Shown here: piece by piece, positions 36,794-45,662 of the stretch | Position numbering within the stretch: the stretch's first letter is position 1 | Layout: each line of letters opens with the position of its first letter | From: Acidihalobacter ferrooxydans | GTDB lineage: Bacteria > Pseudomonadota > Gammaproteobacteria > DSM-5130 > Acidihalobacteraceae | DNA length: 64,000 bases | Direction: 5' to 3' | NCBI RefSeq assembly: GCF_001975725.1 | Contig: NZ_CP019434.1 | Location: 1,568,387 to 1,632,386 of the forward strand | Made by a program: the position numbers and the translations under genes | The notes under the pieces: model-generated | The model's input: the letters and a program-made list of their open reading frames with translations, nothing else | What the model was told of the DNA's origin: nothing | Databases searched by the model: none

Positions 36794-37765
36794 ATGAAAC
36801 GCGCATACCTTACAGGCGCCACGGGTTGCGTGGGCCGAAATCTGGTCGACATACTGCTCGAAGCCGGCTGGTCCGTGACCGTGCTGCATCGCGAATCCTC
36901 CGACCTGTCGCGCCTCGAAGGTTGCGAAGTGACGTTTCAGCCGGTGGACCTGCATTCACTGGACTCGGTGCGCGAGGCGATTCCGGAAGGCGTGGACGCC
37001 ATCTTTCACCCCGCAGGCAACGTGTCGCACTGGCCGGCGCATGCCGAACAGCAATGGAAGGACAATGTGCTCGCCACCCGCAATCTGGTGCAGGTCGCGC
37101 TGGAAAAGCACGTGGGGCGTTTTATTTTCACCTCCACCGGCGCGGTCATGCTCTATGGCGAAGTCGATGAAGCGGCGGCCAATCACATCAAGCAGGGCTA
37201 CATCCGCACCAAGCGCCTGGCCGAAATCGAAGTGCAGAAGGGGGTAGAGCGCGGCCTCGACGCGGTCGTCACGCGCCCCATCATCGTCGTCGGCAAGTAC
37301 GACTACAACAACTACGCACGCATCTTTCAGATGATCAAAAGCGGCAAACTGCGCTATGCCCTGCCGGGGCGGATTGCCTTTTGCGATGCCGGAGATGGGG
37401 CCCGAGCGCACCTGGCCGCCTACGAGAAGGGCCGGCGCGGCGAGCGCTACATGCTGGCCGGCCCTTATGCCTCGTGGCGGGAATTCTTCCAGGAAGCGGC
37501 CGACATCCTCGGCGTCAAGGTTCGAATGCGAGCCTTGCCGCACCCGGTATTCACCACGATGGCGCACACGCAGGAGTTCATCGCCCGCTTCACCCGCAAA
37601 GAACCCGATCTGAGCTCGGATGTCGTGTTTCTGTTGCAGGACGTGCCGGAATCCTTCTTCGACGCCCAGCGCAAATCCGAGCAGGAACTGGGCTATCGTT
37701 CTGCCTCTCTGCACGCCATGATTCAGGAAAGCATCGAGTGGATGATCAGTGTCGGCCGCCTTTGA
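36794..37765 (+). CDS. NAD-dependent epimerase/dehydratase (extended SDR)
   Basis: A 323-residue extended short-chain dehydrogenase. The NAD(P) motif GATGCVG is at 8-14, with the catalytic S114 and the Y136-x3-K140 pair (GYIRTKRLAE). The family converts nucleotide sugars or dihydroflavonol-like ketones. AGGAGG precedes ATG 36794, 24 bases after the amidotransferase. It probably prepares the sugar or polyketide-like substrate of that cluster. Confidence 0.85.
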   Translation: MKRAYLTGATGCVGRNLVDILLEAGWSVTVLHRESSDLSRLEGCEVTFQPVDLHSLDSVREAIPEGVDAIFHPAGNVSHWPAHAEQQWKDNVLATRNLVQVALEKHVGRFIFTSTGAVMLYGEVDEAAANHIKQGYIRTKRLAEIEVQKGVERGLDAVVTRPIIVVGKYDYNNYARIFQMIKSGKLRYALPGRIAFCDAGDGARAHLAAYEKGRRGERYMLAGPYASWREFFQEAADILGVKVRMRALPHPVFTTMAHTQEFIARFTRKEPDLSSDVVFLLQDVPESFFDAQRKSEQELGYRSASLHAMIQESIEWMISVGRL

Positions 37766-38123
37766 GGAATGCGTGCGATTACCGGGTGTCGGAATTCTTT
37801 ACACTCCGAAAACAAGTTGTTTCGGATGACTGAGCAGAACCGGGCATTGATGCAGTATTGTGTGTAACTAACTGTTATTAAAGAACATAATAGTCGTTCT
37901 GGATTTCGAAATATACAGATCTAATGGCGAGAAATGCGTGTGAAGTACGCTTTAGCAAGCCAGAGCGGGCGGATTTCGTCGCATTTGATGCCGAAAAGTG
38001 TCGGGATTTTTTACACAAGCAGGTTTGACCCCGAATGCGAGACGCCAGCGCGGTCGCCAAACCAAAAAAATAATAATTATAAAAACAACTGGTTATGAAA
38101 ATTTTTCCTCGGTTTATAAAACA

Positions 38124-38139
38124 TGGCCCACCGATTGCT
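38124..38139 (+). promoter_or_regulatory. sigma-54 promoter of the PEP-CTERM gene
   Basis: TGGCCCACCGATTGCT has GG (38125-38126) and GC (38137-38138) exactly ten bases apart and matches TGGC-N7-TTGCT. Transcription would start near 38150, 52 bases before the gene. The AGAAC-N9-GTTCT inverted repeat upstream (near 37880-37900) may bind an activator. PrsR, encoded in this window, is a sigma-54 activator known to control PEP-CTERM genes in related systems. Confidence 0.8.
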
Positions 38140-38201
38140 TCTATAACGGATGAAGGCGGCCCATTCACTGCCTCGACACGCTGAATACGAGGATTCTCAC
38201 T

Positions 38202-39017
38202 ATGAACAAACTGAAGATCATGAAAACCGCCTTGGGCGGAACCGTTTTGGCGGGCGGCCTGATGCTTGCGAGCGCCGCGTCGGCCAATGTCATTTCCGCT
38301 TACGGAATCAACATTGCCGTGGGCGATAACGGGAGCGGCACCCTCCCGATTTCCGGGGCGAGTGTAACGAAATCAGGCAATCTCGGCATACAGGACTACA
38401 TCAACCCAACCTCGGGCCAGAGCTATGGCTATGCCTATGGCGGATTTTCCGTCAGCAGTGGTTCGAATTACTGCGCTAGCGGTGGCGTGTCATCCGCAGG
38501 TAGTGCCGGTTGCCTGGTGACCTACCAGATCGCCGATTTGACTCCGACCACGACCTCCGGGTCAACCACCTACTATGCACCTGCTTCCTTGAATGTTTAC
38601 GCCAATACCGGAACGAATTTCGATACCTCCAGCAGTACCTACGCTGAAGCAAAGACATCAAAGCTTTTGTTTACCTTGACGATGACGGATTTTCAGACCA
38701 CCGTTAACGGTGGTGTGACTGATTTCAAGGCGGACAAGGTCGTGCCGACAGTCAACGGCGGGCAGACCGGCATGCTGAACTGGATACTGACCGAAGCCGG
38801 ATCAAAGGGTGGCTTGTGGTTTAACGGAAATGCTTCAAATAGTACCCCGAACGGTTCGGACAATAATTCAGATTCCACGCCGTATACGCTGAATTCCCAA
38901 TTCACCGCGTACTATTACGCCGTTCCCGAGCCCAGCGATCTGGGCATCATGGGCCTCGGTCTGCTGATGCTCGGTCTGCTGGGTCTGCGTTACCGCCGGG
39001 CGAAGCTGGGGCAGTAA
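38202..39017 (+). CDS. PEP-CTERM sorted surface protein
   Basis: A 271-residue exported protein. It has a signal peptide (to about residue 28, SAASA), a Ser/Thr/Gly/Asn-rich body and a C-terminal sorting tag: VPEP at 241-244, a hydrophobic helix (LGIMGLGLLMLGLLGL) and the basic tail RYRRAK. Exosortase cleaves such tags and attaches proteins to the envelope or exopolysaccharide. No function is visible beyond this. Promoter evidence points to sigma-54/PrsR control. Confidence 0.88.
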   Translation: MNKLKIMKTALGGTVLAGGLMLASAASANVISAYGINIAVGDNGSGTLPISGASVTKSGNLGIQDYINPTSGQSYGYAYGGFSVSSGSNYCASGGVSSAGSAGCLVTYQIADLTPTTTSGSTTYYAPASLNVYANTGTNFDTSSSTYAEAKTSKLLFTLTMTDFQTTVNGGVTDFKADKVVPTVNGGQTGMLNWILTEAGSKGGLWFNGNASNSTPNGSDNNSDSTPYTLNSQFTAYYYAVPEPSDLGIMGLGLLMLGLLGLRYRRAKLGQ

Positions 39018-39075
39018 CTCGTAAGATTGGTTTGCAGTCGGCGTGTGAATGAGAATTCAACGCCGACGCTTTTTT

Positions 39076-39100
39076 AGGCGTCCTCGTGACGCCTTTTTTT
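39076..39100 (+). terminator. rho-independent terminator
   Basis: AGGCGTC (39076-39082) pairs with GACGCCT (39088-39094) around a five-base loop, followed by seven T. It ends the PEP-CTERM transcript. Confidence 0.9.
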
Positions 39101-39161
39101 GTGACAGCAAAGAACGATTCGGTGATAATCGATTCACATTGTTCTGTAATGACGCGATCCC

Positions 39162-40022
39162 ATGAATTTTGATTACGCACGGGCCTTCTCCCGCACGATT
39201 GGCTGGATCACGCGTGCCGAGCAGGCACAATTGCAATCCAAACGGGTGGCAGTCGCCGGTTTGGGGGGCGTGGGTGGTTCGCATGTGCTGACCCTGGCCC
39301 GTCTGGGAGTTCAGCGCTGTCATCTGGCCGACATGGATACTTTCGACCTGGTGAACATGAACCGTCAGGCGGGTGCGTTCTGTTCCACCGTGGGTCAGCC
39401 TAAACTCGATGTCATCAGCCGCATGGCTCAAGACATCAATCCTGACGCGGAAATTCGCGGATTCCCCGAAGGCATCTCAGAAACCAATCTGGAGGATTTC
39501 CTGGCCGATGTCGATCTCTATATCGACGGCCTGGATTTTTTTGAAATCGGTATTCGGCGGGCGGTGTTCGCCGCCTGTCGCGCCCGTGGTATTCCTGCCA
39601 TTACCGCAGCGCCGCTCGGCATCGGTGTCGGTTTGCTGGTGTTCGACCCCAAGGGGATGAGCTTCGATGAATATTTTCAACTCGACGGGCACTCTTACGA
39701 GGAGCAGTTATTACGTTTTTTGATCGGGCTGGCGCCGAGGGTGTTGCATCAGACCTATCTGGTGGACCCCACGGCGGTCGATTTCAAGTCCATGCGTGGG
39801 CCATCGACGCCGATGGCCTGCGAGCTTTGCGCGGGTCTGGCGGGCGCGACCGCGATGAAACTGCTGCTGAACCGGGGTCCCGTACTTGTCGCGCCGCGCG
39901 GCCTGCAATTCGATGCCTACCGACAGCGTATGGTCAAAACCTGGCGACCCGGCGGCAACGCCCATCCGCTGCAGCGGATCGTCTTGAATTTAGCGCGCCG
40001 CAAAATCAAGGCGAAGGATTGA
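39162..40022 (+). CDS. ThiF/MoeB family E1-like adenylyltransferase
   Basis: A 286-residue ThiF-fold protein. The ATP motif GLGGVGG is near residues 34-40, with DLVNMNRQ further on. Only one CxxC (ACELC) is seen, so the zinc site of classical E1 enzymes may be incomplete. It probably adenylates a carboxyl group. ATG 39162 lacks a strong ribosome site. The stop TGA (40020-40022) lies in the left end of repeat copy F. It falls between the PEP-CTERM protein and the acyltransferase. Confidence 0.82.
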   Translation: MNFDYARAFSRTIGWITRAEQAQLQSKRVAVAGLGGVGGSHVLTLARLGVQRCHLADMDTFDLVNMNRQAGAFCSTVGQPKLDVISRMAQDINPDAEIRGFPEGISETNLEDFLADVDLYIDGLDFFEIGIRRAVFAACRARGIPAITAAPLGIGVGLLVFDPKGMSFDEYFQLDGHSYEEQLLRFLIGLAPRVLHQTYLVDPTAVDFKSMRGPSTPMACELCAGLAGATAMKLLLNRGPVLVAPRGLQFDAYRQRMVKTWRPGGNAHPLQRIVLNLARRKIKAKD

Positions 40023-40186
40023 ATCCAGATAACCCGTCAGGAGAGGCGCCCTCGCGTGATTTTTGACTCCACAGAAAATTTTTTTCGCTCGGGCATGGCG
40101 CCAGGATACCGTTCGCTGAACAAGCAAGCTGTGAATCCAAGTCTCTGCGCAATTATCACCCCGCCTCATGGAATATCTGGGCTGAA
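40019..40186. repeat. family 1 inverted-repeat element, copy F
   Basis: The clearest full-length copy. The left arm starts TTGAATCCAGATAACCC (40019) and the right arm, reversed, is TTCAGCCCAGATATTCC (to 40186). The inner parts of the arms (for example CTGTGAATCC and GCGCAATTATCACC on the right) pair in reverse with the left. The centre TTTTTTTCGCTCGGGCATGGCGC and AAGCAAGCTGTG (40122-40133) recur in copies A, E and G. Confidence 0.85.
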
Positions 40187-40449
40187 GAGGCTTGTGAGTC
40201 GATATAGTCCGATGCTCGCTGACGCGGATTTTCTGAATCAGGGTGATGGCGTCATGGCGAGGCTTGGGGTAGGGCATTGGCATTTAGACAGACGAGCGCC
40301 TGTTTCGAGGCGTTTTTCCGGACTGTGAACGTGCTTCCCGTCGCCGCGGCGTGTCCCATCAAATGCGATGTATTTATAAGTCCCAGGAAGGGCGTGATAG
40401 GGGTGAGGGTTGTTGAAGTTGCGATAACGTTTTCGTCGAGGAAATCTGA

Positions 40450-41169
40450 ATGCTCACTTTGCTAGACCATTTCACGCTCAAAATTGCCCGATCAGCGGAA
40501 GAAATCGATTTTCTACAGCATTTGCGGTGGGCCGTCTATTGTCGGGAATTTGGTTACGAGCGAGAGGAGGATTGCCCCGGAGAACGGGAAAAAGACTTGT
40601 TTGATCCCCGATCAGTGCATCTGTATATGCAGCATCGATCCACTGGGCATATCGCCGGAGTGGTGCGCATCATCCCAGCGAATAATTTCCCGGCCGACAT
40701 GCGGCTGCCCTTTGAAGCGGCCTATCAAGCGTCGGGCAATAGCTTCGATGCGGATAGTGATGTGTCCCGCGACCGGATTATAGAAATTTCTCGCATGGCT
40801 GTTGCGACTGAGTTCAGGCGCCGCCAGGGTGAGCGGGGTTCGCCGATCGGATTGGGTGTTATGAATGAGCTTGCAAGCTCCGCCCGGTATTTCCCTCTGT
40901 TGCCACTGAGCTTGTACTTGAGCGTTGCGGCGCATGTGGAACTCAGCGGTCAGCACGACACTTACGGCTATGCCATGATGGAACCGCGCCTGATTCGTCT
41001 GCTTCATCGTTATGGCATCCACTTCGCTCAGGTTGCGCCGACGATCGAGTATCACGGGGAGCGGGCGGCTTATCGCATTACGCTTGATGATGTATTCAAA
41101 AATTTGAAAGAAGACTTGCGCGAGCTGTATACAGGTTTACGCAACATTTTGGAAAATGAACCCAGCTGA
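40450..41169 (+). CDS. PEP-CTERM/exosortase system-associated acyltransferase
   Basis: A 239-residue GNAT-fold protein of the PEP-CTERM-associated acyltransferase family (TIGR03694 type), related to autoinducer synthases and N-acyl amino acid synthases. The core HLRWAVYCREFGYEREEDCP and the IIEISRMAVATEFRRR motif with acyl-CoA contacts are seen. It probably acylates an amino acid or sugar made in this region. GAGGAA precedes ATG 40450. Confidence 0.85.
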   Translation: MLTLLDHFTLKIARSAEEIDFLQHLRWAVYCREFGYEREEDCPGEREKDLFDPRSVHLYMQHRSTGHIAGVVRIIPANNFPADMRLPFEAAYQASGNSFDADSDVSRDRIIEISRMAVATEFRRRQGERGSPIGLGVMNELASSARYFPLLPLSLYLSVAAHVELSGQHDTYGYAMMEPRLIRLLHRYGIHFAQVAPTIEYHGERAAYRITLDDVFKNLKEDLRELYTGLRNILENEPS

Positions 41170-41199
41170 TTCAGAGCTCTCCTGTCATCCCGTTTGCTG

Positions 41200-41367
41200 C
41201 TTTCCAGAGATCCGTTAGGCGGAAGTGATGATTGCGCAGGGGTTTGGACCCCCAGAGAATTATTTGAGTGAGCGGCATGCATGCTGACGCCGGGGCAAAG
41301 AAAATTCGCCGAGGATGGATGAGGAATCAAGCAAGAGCGCCTCGTCGAATGAATCATCTGGATTTAA
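41200..41367. repeat. family 1 inverted-repeat element, copy G
   Basis: The left arm contains GATCCGTTAGGCGGAAGTGA and TGATTGCGCAGGGGTTTGG; the right arm, reversed, is TTAAATCCAGATGATTC (to 41367). The central AGAATTATTTGAGTGAGCGG corresponds to the block in copy F. The right end overlaps the last codons and the TGA stop (41354-41356) of prsT on the minus strand. Confidence 0.75.
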
Positions 41368-44155
41368 GCTTCTGCAGGAGCTGATCAGCCTGGGTTCTTC
41401 CGCTGAAAGGTGTTTTCGTCGCCAGCGCTTTTTGCAGTTCGGCCAGGGCCAGTTGTGAATGGCCGGTTTTCTCCAACGCGACGGCGTAGTGATAGTGGAT
41501 CGAAGCAGACGCATGAGGGCTTTGTGCAGCTTGTTTGAGTAGAGGCAGGGCTGCTTCGGCTTTGCCATCGCGCAACAGTATCCAGCCCAGAGTATCCGCT
41601 ATCGCCGAACTGTTCGGCGCGAGCCGATGGGCTTTTTCGGCATAGGGCAAAGCGTGTTGCGGATTGTCCTGTGAAACCACCCAGGCCAGATTGTTCAGAA
41701 CGATGGGGCTGTCAGGCGCGAGCTTCAGGGTCGCCTCGTATTCGGTCGCCGCCTTTTTCAACCGGCCATTTTGCAGATAATAGAGTCCAAGGGCTGCGCG
41801 GATCGACGCATCATCCGGGTGATGCGCCAGCCAGCCGATAAGCGTTTGCGCCGGATCGCCTAGATGACCCTCACTCTGCGCGGAATAAATACGAACGAGC
41901 GCGTCTCTCGTGGGAGATTGAGCATAGGCCGTTCGATAATGCTTCAGCGCTTCAGGGTATTTTTTGTCGAGCATGTAGAGATCGCCCAGCAGGAGATTCC
42001 TCCCGGCGACATCTTGCGCGGTTTTATTATGGTTATAGCTTTTGGCGGTCGTAAAGGCTTGTTGATGTTGCCCATTTTTCCATTGGGTCAGGGCCAAAGC
42101 CCGCACGGCGGGGAGATAATCGGGGTGTTTGGAAAGAATGCCTTTCAGCGTTTTCTCTGCTGCAACGGTTTGTTTGAGCACGATCGCTTGCATGGCCGCC
42201 AGGCTTAGTGCATAGCGGGGATCGTTCGGTGCCAGGTCAGCCGCCGATTGAAAAGTCTGCAAGGCAGCCTGCTTTTGGCCATTGGCCAGTTGTGTTTTGG
42301 CCAACAAAGTCAGCACGGCCGGATTGGCGGGCGCAAGGGCTACTGCTTGCTGCATGTAACCCAATGCTTGACCGGTTTGATGCTGCGCGAGTTTGTATTG
42401 TGCCAGGGCAAGCAAGGGTCGAACTGCCTTGGGGTTTTTGTCATGCGCAGTATGCAGCCATTTCAATGCCTCCGCGCTATGCCCTTGCAAGGCGGCGATT
42501 CGAGCCAGCGATGTGAGTGCATCGAGATTGCCGGGATCGTGTTTGACGGTGTTCTGGTAATAGCGTGTGGCCTGATCGAGTTGTCCTTTTCGCAGGGACA
42601 AGGCGCCCAGAGCATTGCCAATCGTCGTATTGTCCGGCGCTAGTGTATAGGCCTGCCGAAGCAGGGTGTCCGCTTGTGTTTGCGCGCCGGCGGCCTGATA
42701 AATGGTGGCAGCTAGAGCCAGTTCCTGGGCGCTCCGGTCAGCATGTCCACGCTGGGCGATTTGCTGGGCGATTTTGATGGCTTCCGTGGGTTTTTTGTCC
42801 TGCAAATAGGCAACGGCCTGCAACCGCAGTGCATTCAGATGGGCATTGCCTCCTTTGATTTGGCTCAACAAGGAAAGTGCTTGCTGTTGTTTCGCATCGA
42901 GAATCATGGCTTGCGCCAGAGCCAGTTTGATCGTGTTGGCATGCACACTGGCGCCCGCATTCGAGGGCATCGCGGAGAGTGTTTTGATGGCACTGCCGGG
43001 CGACGCAAACAACGACAGGACTGCTGTGCTGCCGGCCCCTGCTGTGGTCCCTTGCAGTATGGTATCGATCGCCTGAGTAGTTGCGCCGGTCTTGAGCTGC
43101 ACCTGGGCTAGCATGCGGCGGGCAAAAACGTTTTGGGGGTCCTGCGCGAGCGCGCCCGTCAAATGGGTTATAGCGAGCACGTTTTGCCCTTGATCCGCTT
43201 CCGATGCACCCAGCAATGTGAGTGCGCGAACGTTGTAGGGATCGGCGTTGAGTGCAAGTTGCAAATGGTTTGTTGCGGTTTGATAGTCTTTATCCTGATA
43301 CGCAATCAAACCTCGCAGGTAATTCGGGAAAGGTGCTTTGGGCGACTGCTTGAGCATTATCTCGATGTTTTTCAATGCCTGTTTGCGCTGGCCCAGGGTG
43401 AGTTCCGCTTGCGCGAGTCGTCCACGTACAACAAATACTTGATAAGGGGAGAGTGCGGGCGGGCCGTTGGCAATGGCTTTTTTGAAAGCGTTGGTGGCGT
43501 CCTGAACATGCAATTCACTCAGTGCGGCATCGCCTTTTAGCATCCAGGCGGCTCCATTCTTGGGAGCTAGGAGCAGCGCGTTATCCGCTTTAGTTGTGGC
43601 CAGATGTATGTCGCCTTCAGTCAGCGCCACTATGCCTTCGCCAATCATGGCCTGAACAGAGTGGGGGTCTTTGGCCAAGGCTTCGCTAAACAGCTTCGCC
43701 GCTTTTTTATTCGCTTTTTTATCGAGTTGAATCATGCCGAGCAAAGCAAGTTTTCGCGCCGTATCTTTGCTTGTGACCGGCTTGATGGATGCTGCCGTTT
43801 TTTCGGCTTCTTCAAGGTGCCCGGTTTGGATCAATGCATGTGCAAGATCGAATTGGGCGTCTAGCGGTAAGGCACCATGAGTTTCAGCCTGTTGTAGCTG
43901 GGCGGCTGCCGTAGCGGAATATCCCAGTTTGTATAACAGACTGCCGAGCAGAACGCGCGCTTGTTCATTATCAGGGTTGTCTTTTACGAGGTTGCGCAGA
44001 ATGATCAGGGCAGTTTTTTGCTTGCCGTCAGCGATGTTTTGACGTGCTTTTTGGAGTTGCGATACAGGAGAATGGCCGCTGCACGCGGTGAGCAGCACCG
44101 TGGTGAGCAGCGTTGTGCTGATCAGGGCGGTTAATCGACGGGTTCGGCGTCGCAT
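41354..44155 (-). CDS. prsT: PEP-CTERM system TPR-repeat lipoprotein PrsT
   Basis: A 933-residue TPR superhelix. A lipoprotein signal (LLTTVLLTAC, lipobox LTAC at about residue 25) anchors it to a membrane facing the periplasm. More than 20 TPR-like repeats fill the rest. PrsT accompanies exosortase/exopolysaccharide loci and likely assists export or assembly. GGAG precedes ATG 44155. The last codons and stop come from repeat copy G. Upstream is a family 2 repeat between it and prsR. Confidence 0.9.
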   Translation of the reverse strand: MRRRTRRLTALISTTLLTTVLLTACSGHSPVSQLQKARQNIADGKQKTALIILRNLVKDNPDNEQARVLLGSLLYKLGYSATAAAQLQQAETHGALPLDAQFDLAHALIQTGHLEEAEKTAASIKPVTSKDTARKLALLGMIQLDKKANKKAAKLFSEALAKDPHSVQAMIGEGIVALTEGDIHLATTKADNALLLAPKNGAAWMLKGDAALSELHVQDATNAFKKAIANGPPALSPYQVFVVRGRLAQAELTLGQRKQALKNIEIMLKQSPKAPFPNYLRGLIAYQDKDYQTATNHLQLALNADPYNVRALTLLGASEADQGQNVLAITHLTGALAQDPQNVFARRMLAQVQLKTGATTQAIDTILQGTTAGAGSTAVLSLFASPGSAIKTLSAMPSNAGASVHANTIKLALAQAMILDAKQQQALSLLSQIKGGNAHLNALRLQAVAYLQDKKPTEAIKIAQQIAQRGHADRSAQELALAATIYQAAGAQTQADTLLRQAYTLAPDNTTIGNALGALSLRKGQLDQATRYYQNTVKHDPGNLDALTSLARIAALQGHSAEALKWLHTAHDKNPKAVRPLLALAQYKLAQHQTGQALGYMQQAVALAPANPAVLTLLAKTQLANGQKQAALQTFQSAADLAPNDPRYALSLAAMQAIVLKQTVAAEKTLKGILSKHPDYLPAVRALALTQWKNGQHQQAFTTAKSYNHNKTAQDVAGRNLLLGDLYMLDKKYPEALKHYRTAYAQSPTRDALVRIYSAQSEGHLGDPAQTLIGWLAHHPDDASIRAALGLYYLQNGRLKKAATEYEATLKLAPDSPIVLNNLAWVVSQDNPQHALPYAEKAHRLAPNSSAIADTLGWILLRDGKAEAALPLLKQAAQSPHASASIHYHYAVALEKTGHSQLALAELQKALATKTPFSGRTQADQLLQKLKSR

Positions 44156-44181
44156 GTGAATCTCCTGTGCAAGAACATCGG

Positions 44182-44313
44182 CTGGGAGCCTGTCAGACGT
44201 GGAAAATTTGACCGTGGCGATGGAATAATGGGTTTATTGCTCCGCTTATCCATGCCGAGTAGAGCAACTACTCGCCTCGCCATGATCCTCCTAGTCCGAC
44301 AACAGGCGCCTAA
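44182..44313. repeat. family 2 inverted-repeat element, copy b
   Basis: The left end is CTGGGAGCCTGTCAGACGTGG (44182-44202). The right end TAGTCCGACAACAGGCGCCTA (to 44313) is its inverted, degenerate partner. The centre GGCGATGGAATAATGGGTTT matches the core of copy d in reverse. The right end supplies the TAG stop of prsR. Confidence 0.7.
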
Positions 44314-45662
44314 ACCTGCAATAATCGATGGCGCTTGAGCAAATCATACAAAGTGGGCCTGGATATTCCCAGCAACTCGGCCGCTTTGCTCAGGTTGCCA
44401 GAGCATACACTAAGCGCATGATCCAGGGCTTCTTTTTCGGCATTGTCTCGTGTCATTTTTAGCGTCGGGAAGGGATTGGCTTCCCCTGGCACCAGCCCCA
44501 GGTCTTCGCAAGTGACCATCGGATTTTCCGTCATGATGACGGCTCGGTTGACGCGATTTTCCAATTCACGAATATTCCCGGGCCAGGCGTAGCTTTCGAT
44601 CGCGAGGATGGCGTCCGAAGTAAATCCTCTGACTGTGCGGCCATGTTGCTCGGCCGCGCGTCTGAGTAATTCCTGGGCGATAGGTACGGCGTCTCCATCG
44701 CGCTCGCGCAGGGGCGGGATGTGAATGACGATTTCGCTGACCCGGTAGTAGAGGTCTTCGCGAAAGGCACCGGTTTTGATGAGCTCGGACACGTCACGGT
44801 GGGTGGCGCACAGGATGCGCACGTCGACGGGGATTTCGTTGCGCCCGCCGAGGCGCTCGATCACGCGTTCCTGTAAAAAACGCAGCAGCTTGGCCTGCAG
44901 GTCCAGCGGCATGTCGCCGATTTCGTCGAGAAACAGGGTGCCCTGGTCGGCGAGTTCGATTTTGCCCGGGGTTTGTCGTGCGGCGCCGGTAAAAGCGCCT
45001 TTCTCGTAGCCGAACAATTCGCTTTCGAGCAGGGTGTCGGGGATGGCGGCGCAGTTGATAGCGACGAAGGGCTGGTCGGCACGATCACTGAGCCGGTGCA
45101 GGGCGCGAGCGATAAGTTCCTTGCCGGTTCCGGTCTCGCCCTGAATCAGTGTCGTGGCGCGTGTGGGCGCGACTTTCTCGACCTGTCTGAGCACCGCGAG
45201 CATGTTCCGGCTGGCAGCGATGATGTCCGCTAACGGGCTGACGTCACGGCGTTGCAGTGCCTTGTGTTCCTGCTCCAGTTCCCAGATGTGTTGCGCGCGG
45301 TCGATGATGACTTCAAGCACGTCCAGATCCGGCGGCTTGGCGTAAAAATCCCAAGCGCCAAGACCGATCGCGCGCACGGCGCTGCTCTGATCGCCATTGC
45401 CGGTGACGACAATGATTTTGGTGTCGGGCGCCAGGCGCAGAATATCCTGCATGCAGGCCATGCCTTCGGCGGTACCATTAGGGTCGGGCGGCAAGCCGAG
45501 GTCCTGAAGCACAACAGAGGGTTGATGCTGGCGCACCTGCTTGAGCGCTTCTTCCCGGTCGGCGGCGAATACGGGATCGTATTTTTCCAGTGACCAACGC
45601 AGTTGGCGGGTGAGTCCGGGGTCGTCTTCAACAATCAACAAGGGTTGGCGCTCATTTTTCAT
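44310..45662 (-). CDS. prsR: sigma-54 response regulator PrsR
   Basis: A 450-residue NtrC-type regulator. Receiver domain (1-125) with phospho-acceptor D54 (VLQDLGLPPD); AAA+ domain with Walker A GETGTGKE and the sigma-54 contact loop GAFTGA; C-terminal Fis-type helix-turn-helix (NLSKAAELLGISRPTLYDLLKRH). PrsR is the regulator of the PEP-CTERM system and probably activates the promoter at 38124. Its start overlaps the prsK stop by four bases (ATGA). The TAG stop lies in a family 2 repeat end. Confidence 0.93.
   Translation of the reverse strand: MKNERQPLLIVEDDPGLTRQLRWSLEKYDPVFAADREEALKQVRQHQPSVVLQDLGLPPDPNGTAEGMACMQDILRLAPDTKIIVVTGNGDQSSAVRAIGLGAWDFYAKPPDLDVLEVIIDRAQHIWELEQEHKALQRRDVSPLADIIAASRNMLAVLRQVEKVAPTRATTLIQGETGTGKELIARALHRLSDRADQPFVAINCAAIPDTLLESELFGYEKGAFTGAARQTPGKIELADQGTLFLDEIGDMPLDLQAKLLRFLQERVIERLGGRNEIPVDVRILCATHRDVSELIKTGAFREDLYYRVSEIVIHIPPLRERDGDAVPIAQELLRRAAEQHGRTVRGFTSDAILAIESYAWPGNIRELENRVNRAVIMTENPMVTCEDLGLVPGEANPFPTLKMTRDNAEKEALDHALSVCSGNLSKAAELLGISRPTLYDLLKRHRLLQV

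Noticed and set aside
42208-43540. Plus-strand open frames opposite prsT
   Set aside because: The minus-strand frame has a lipobox and many TPR repeats; the others are antisense shadows.
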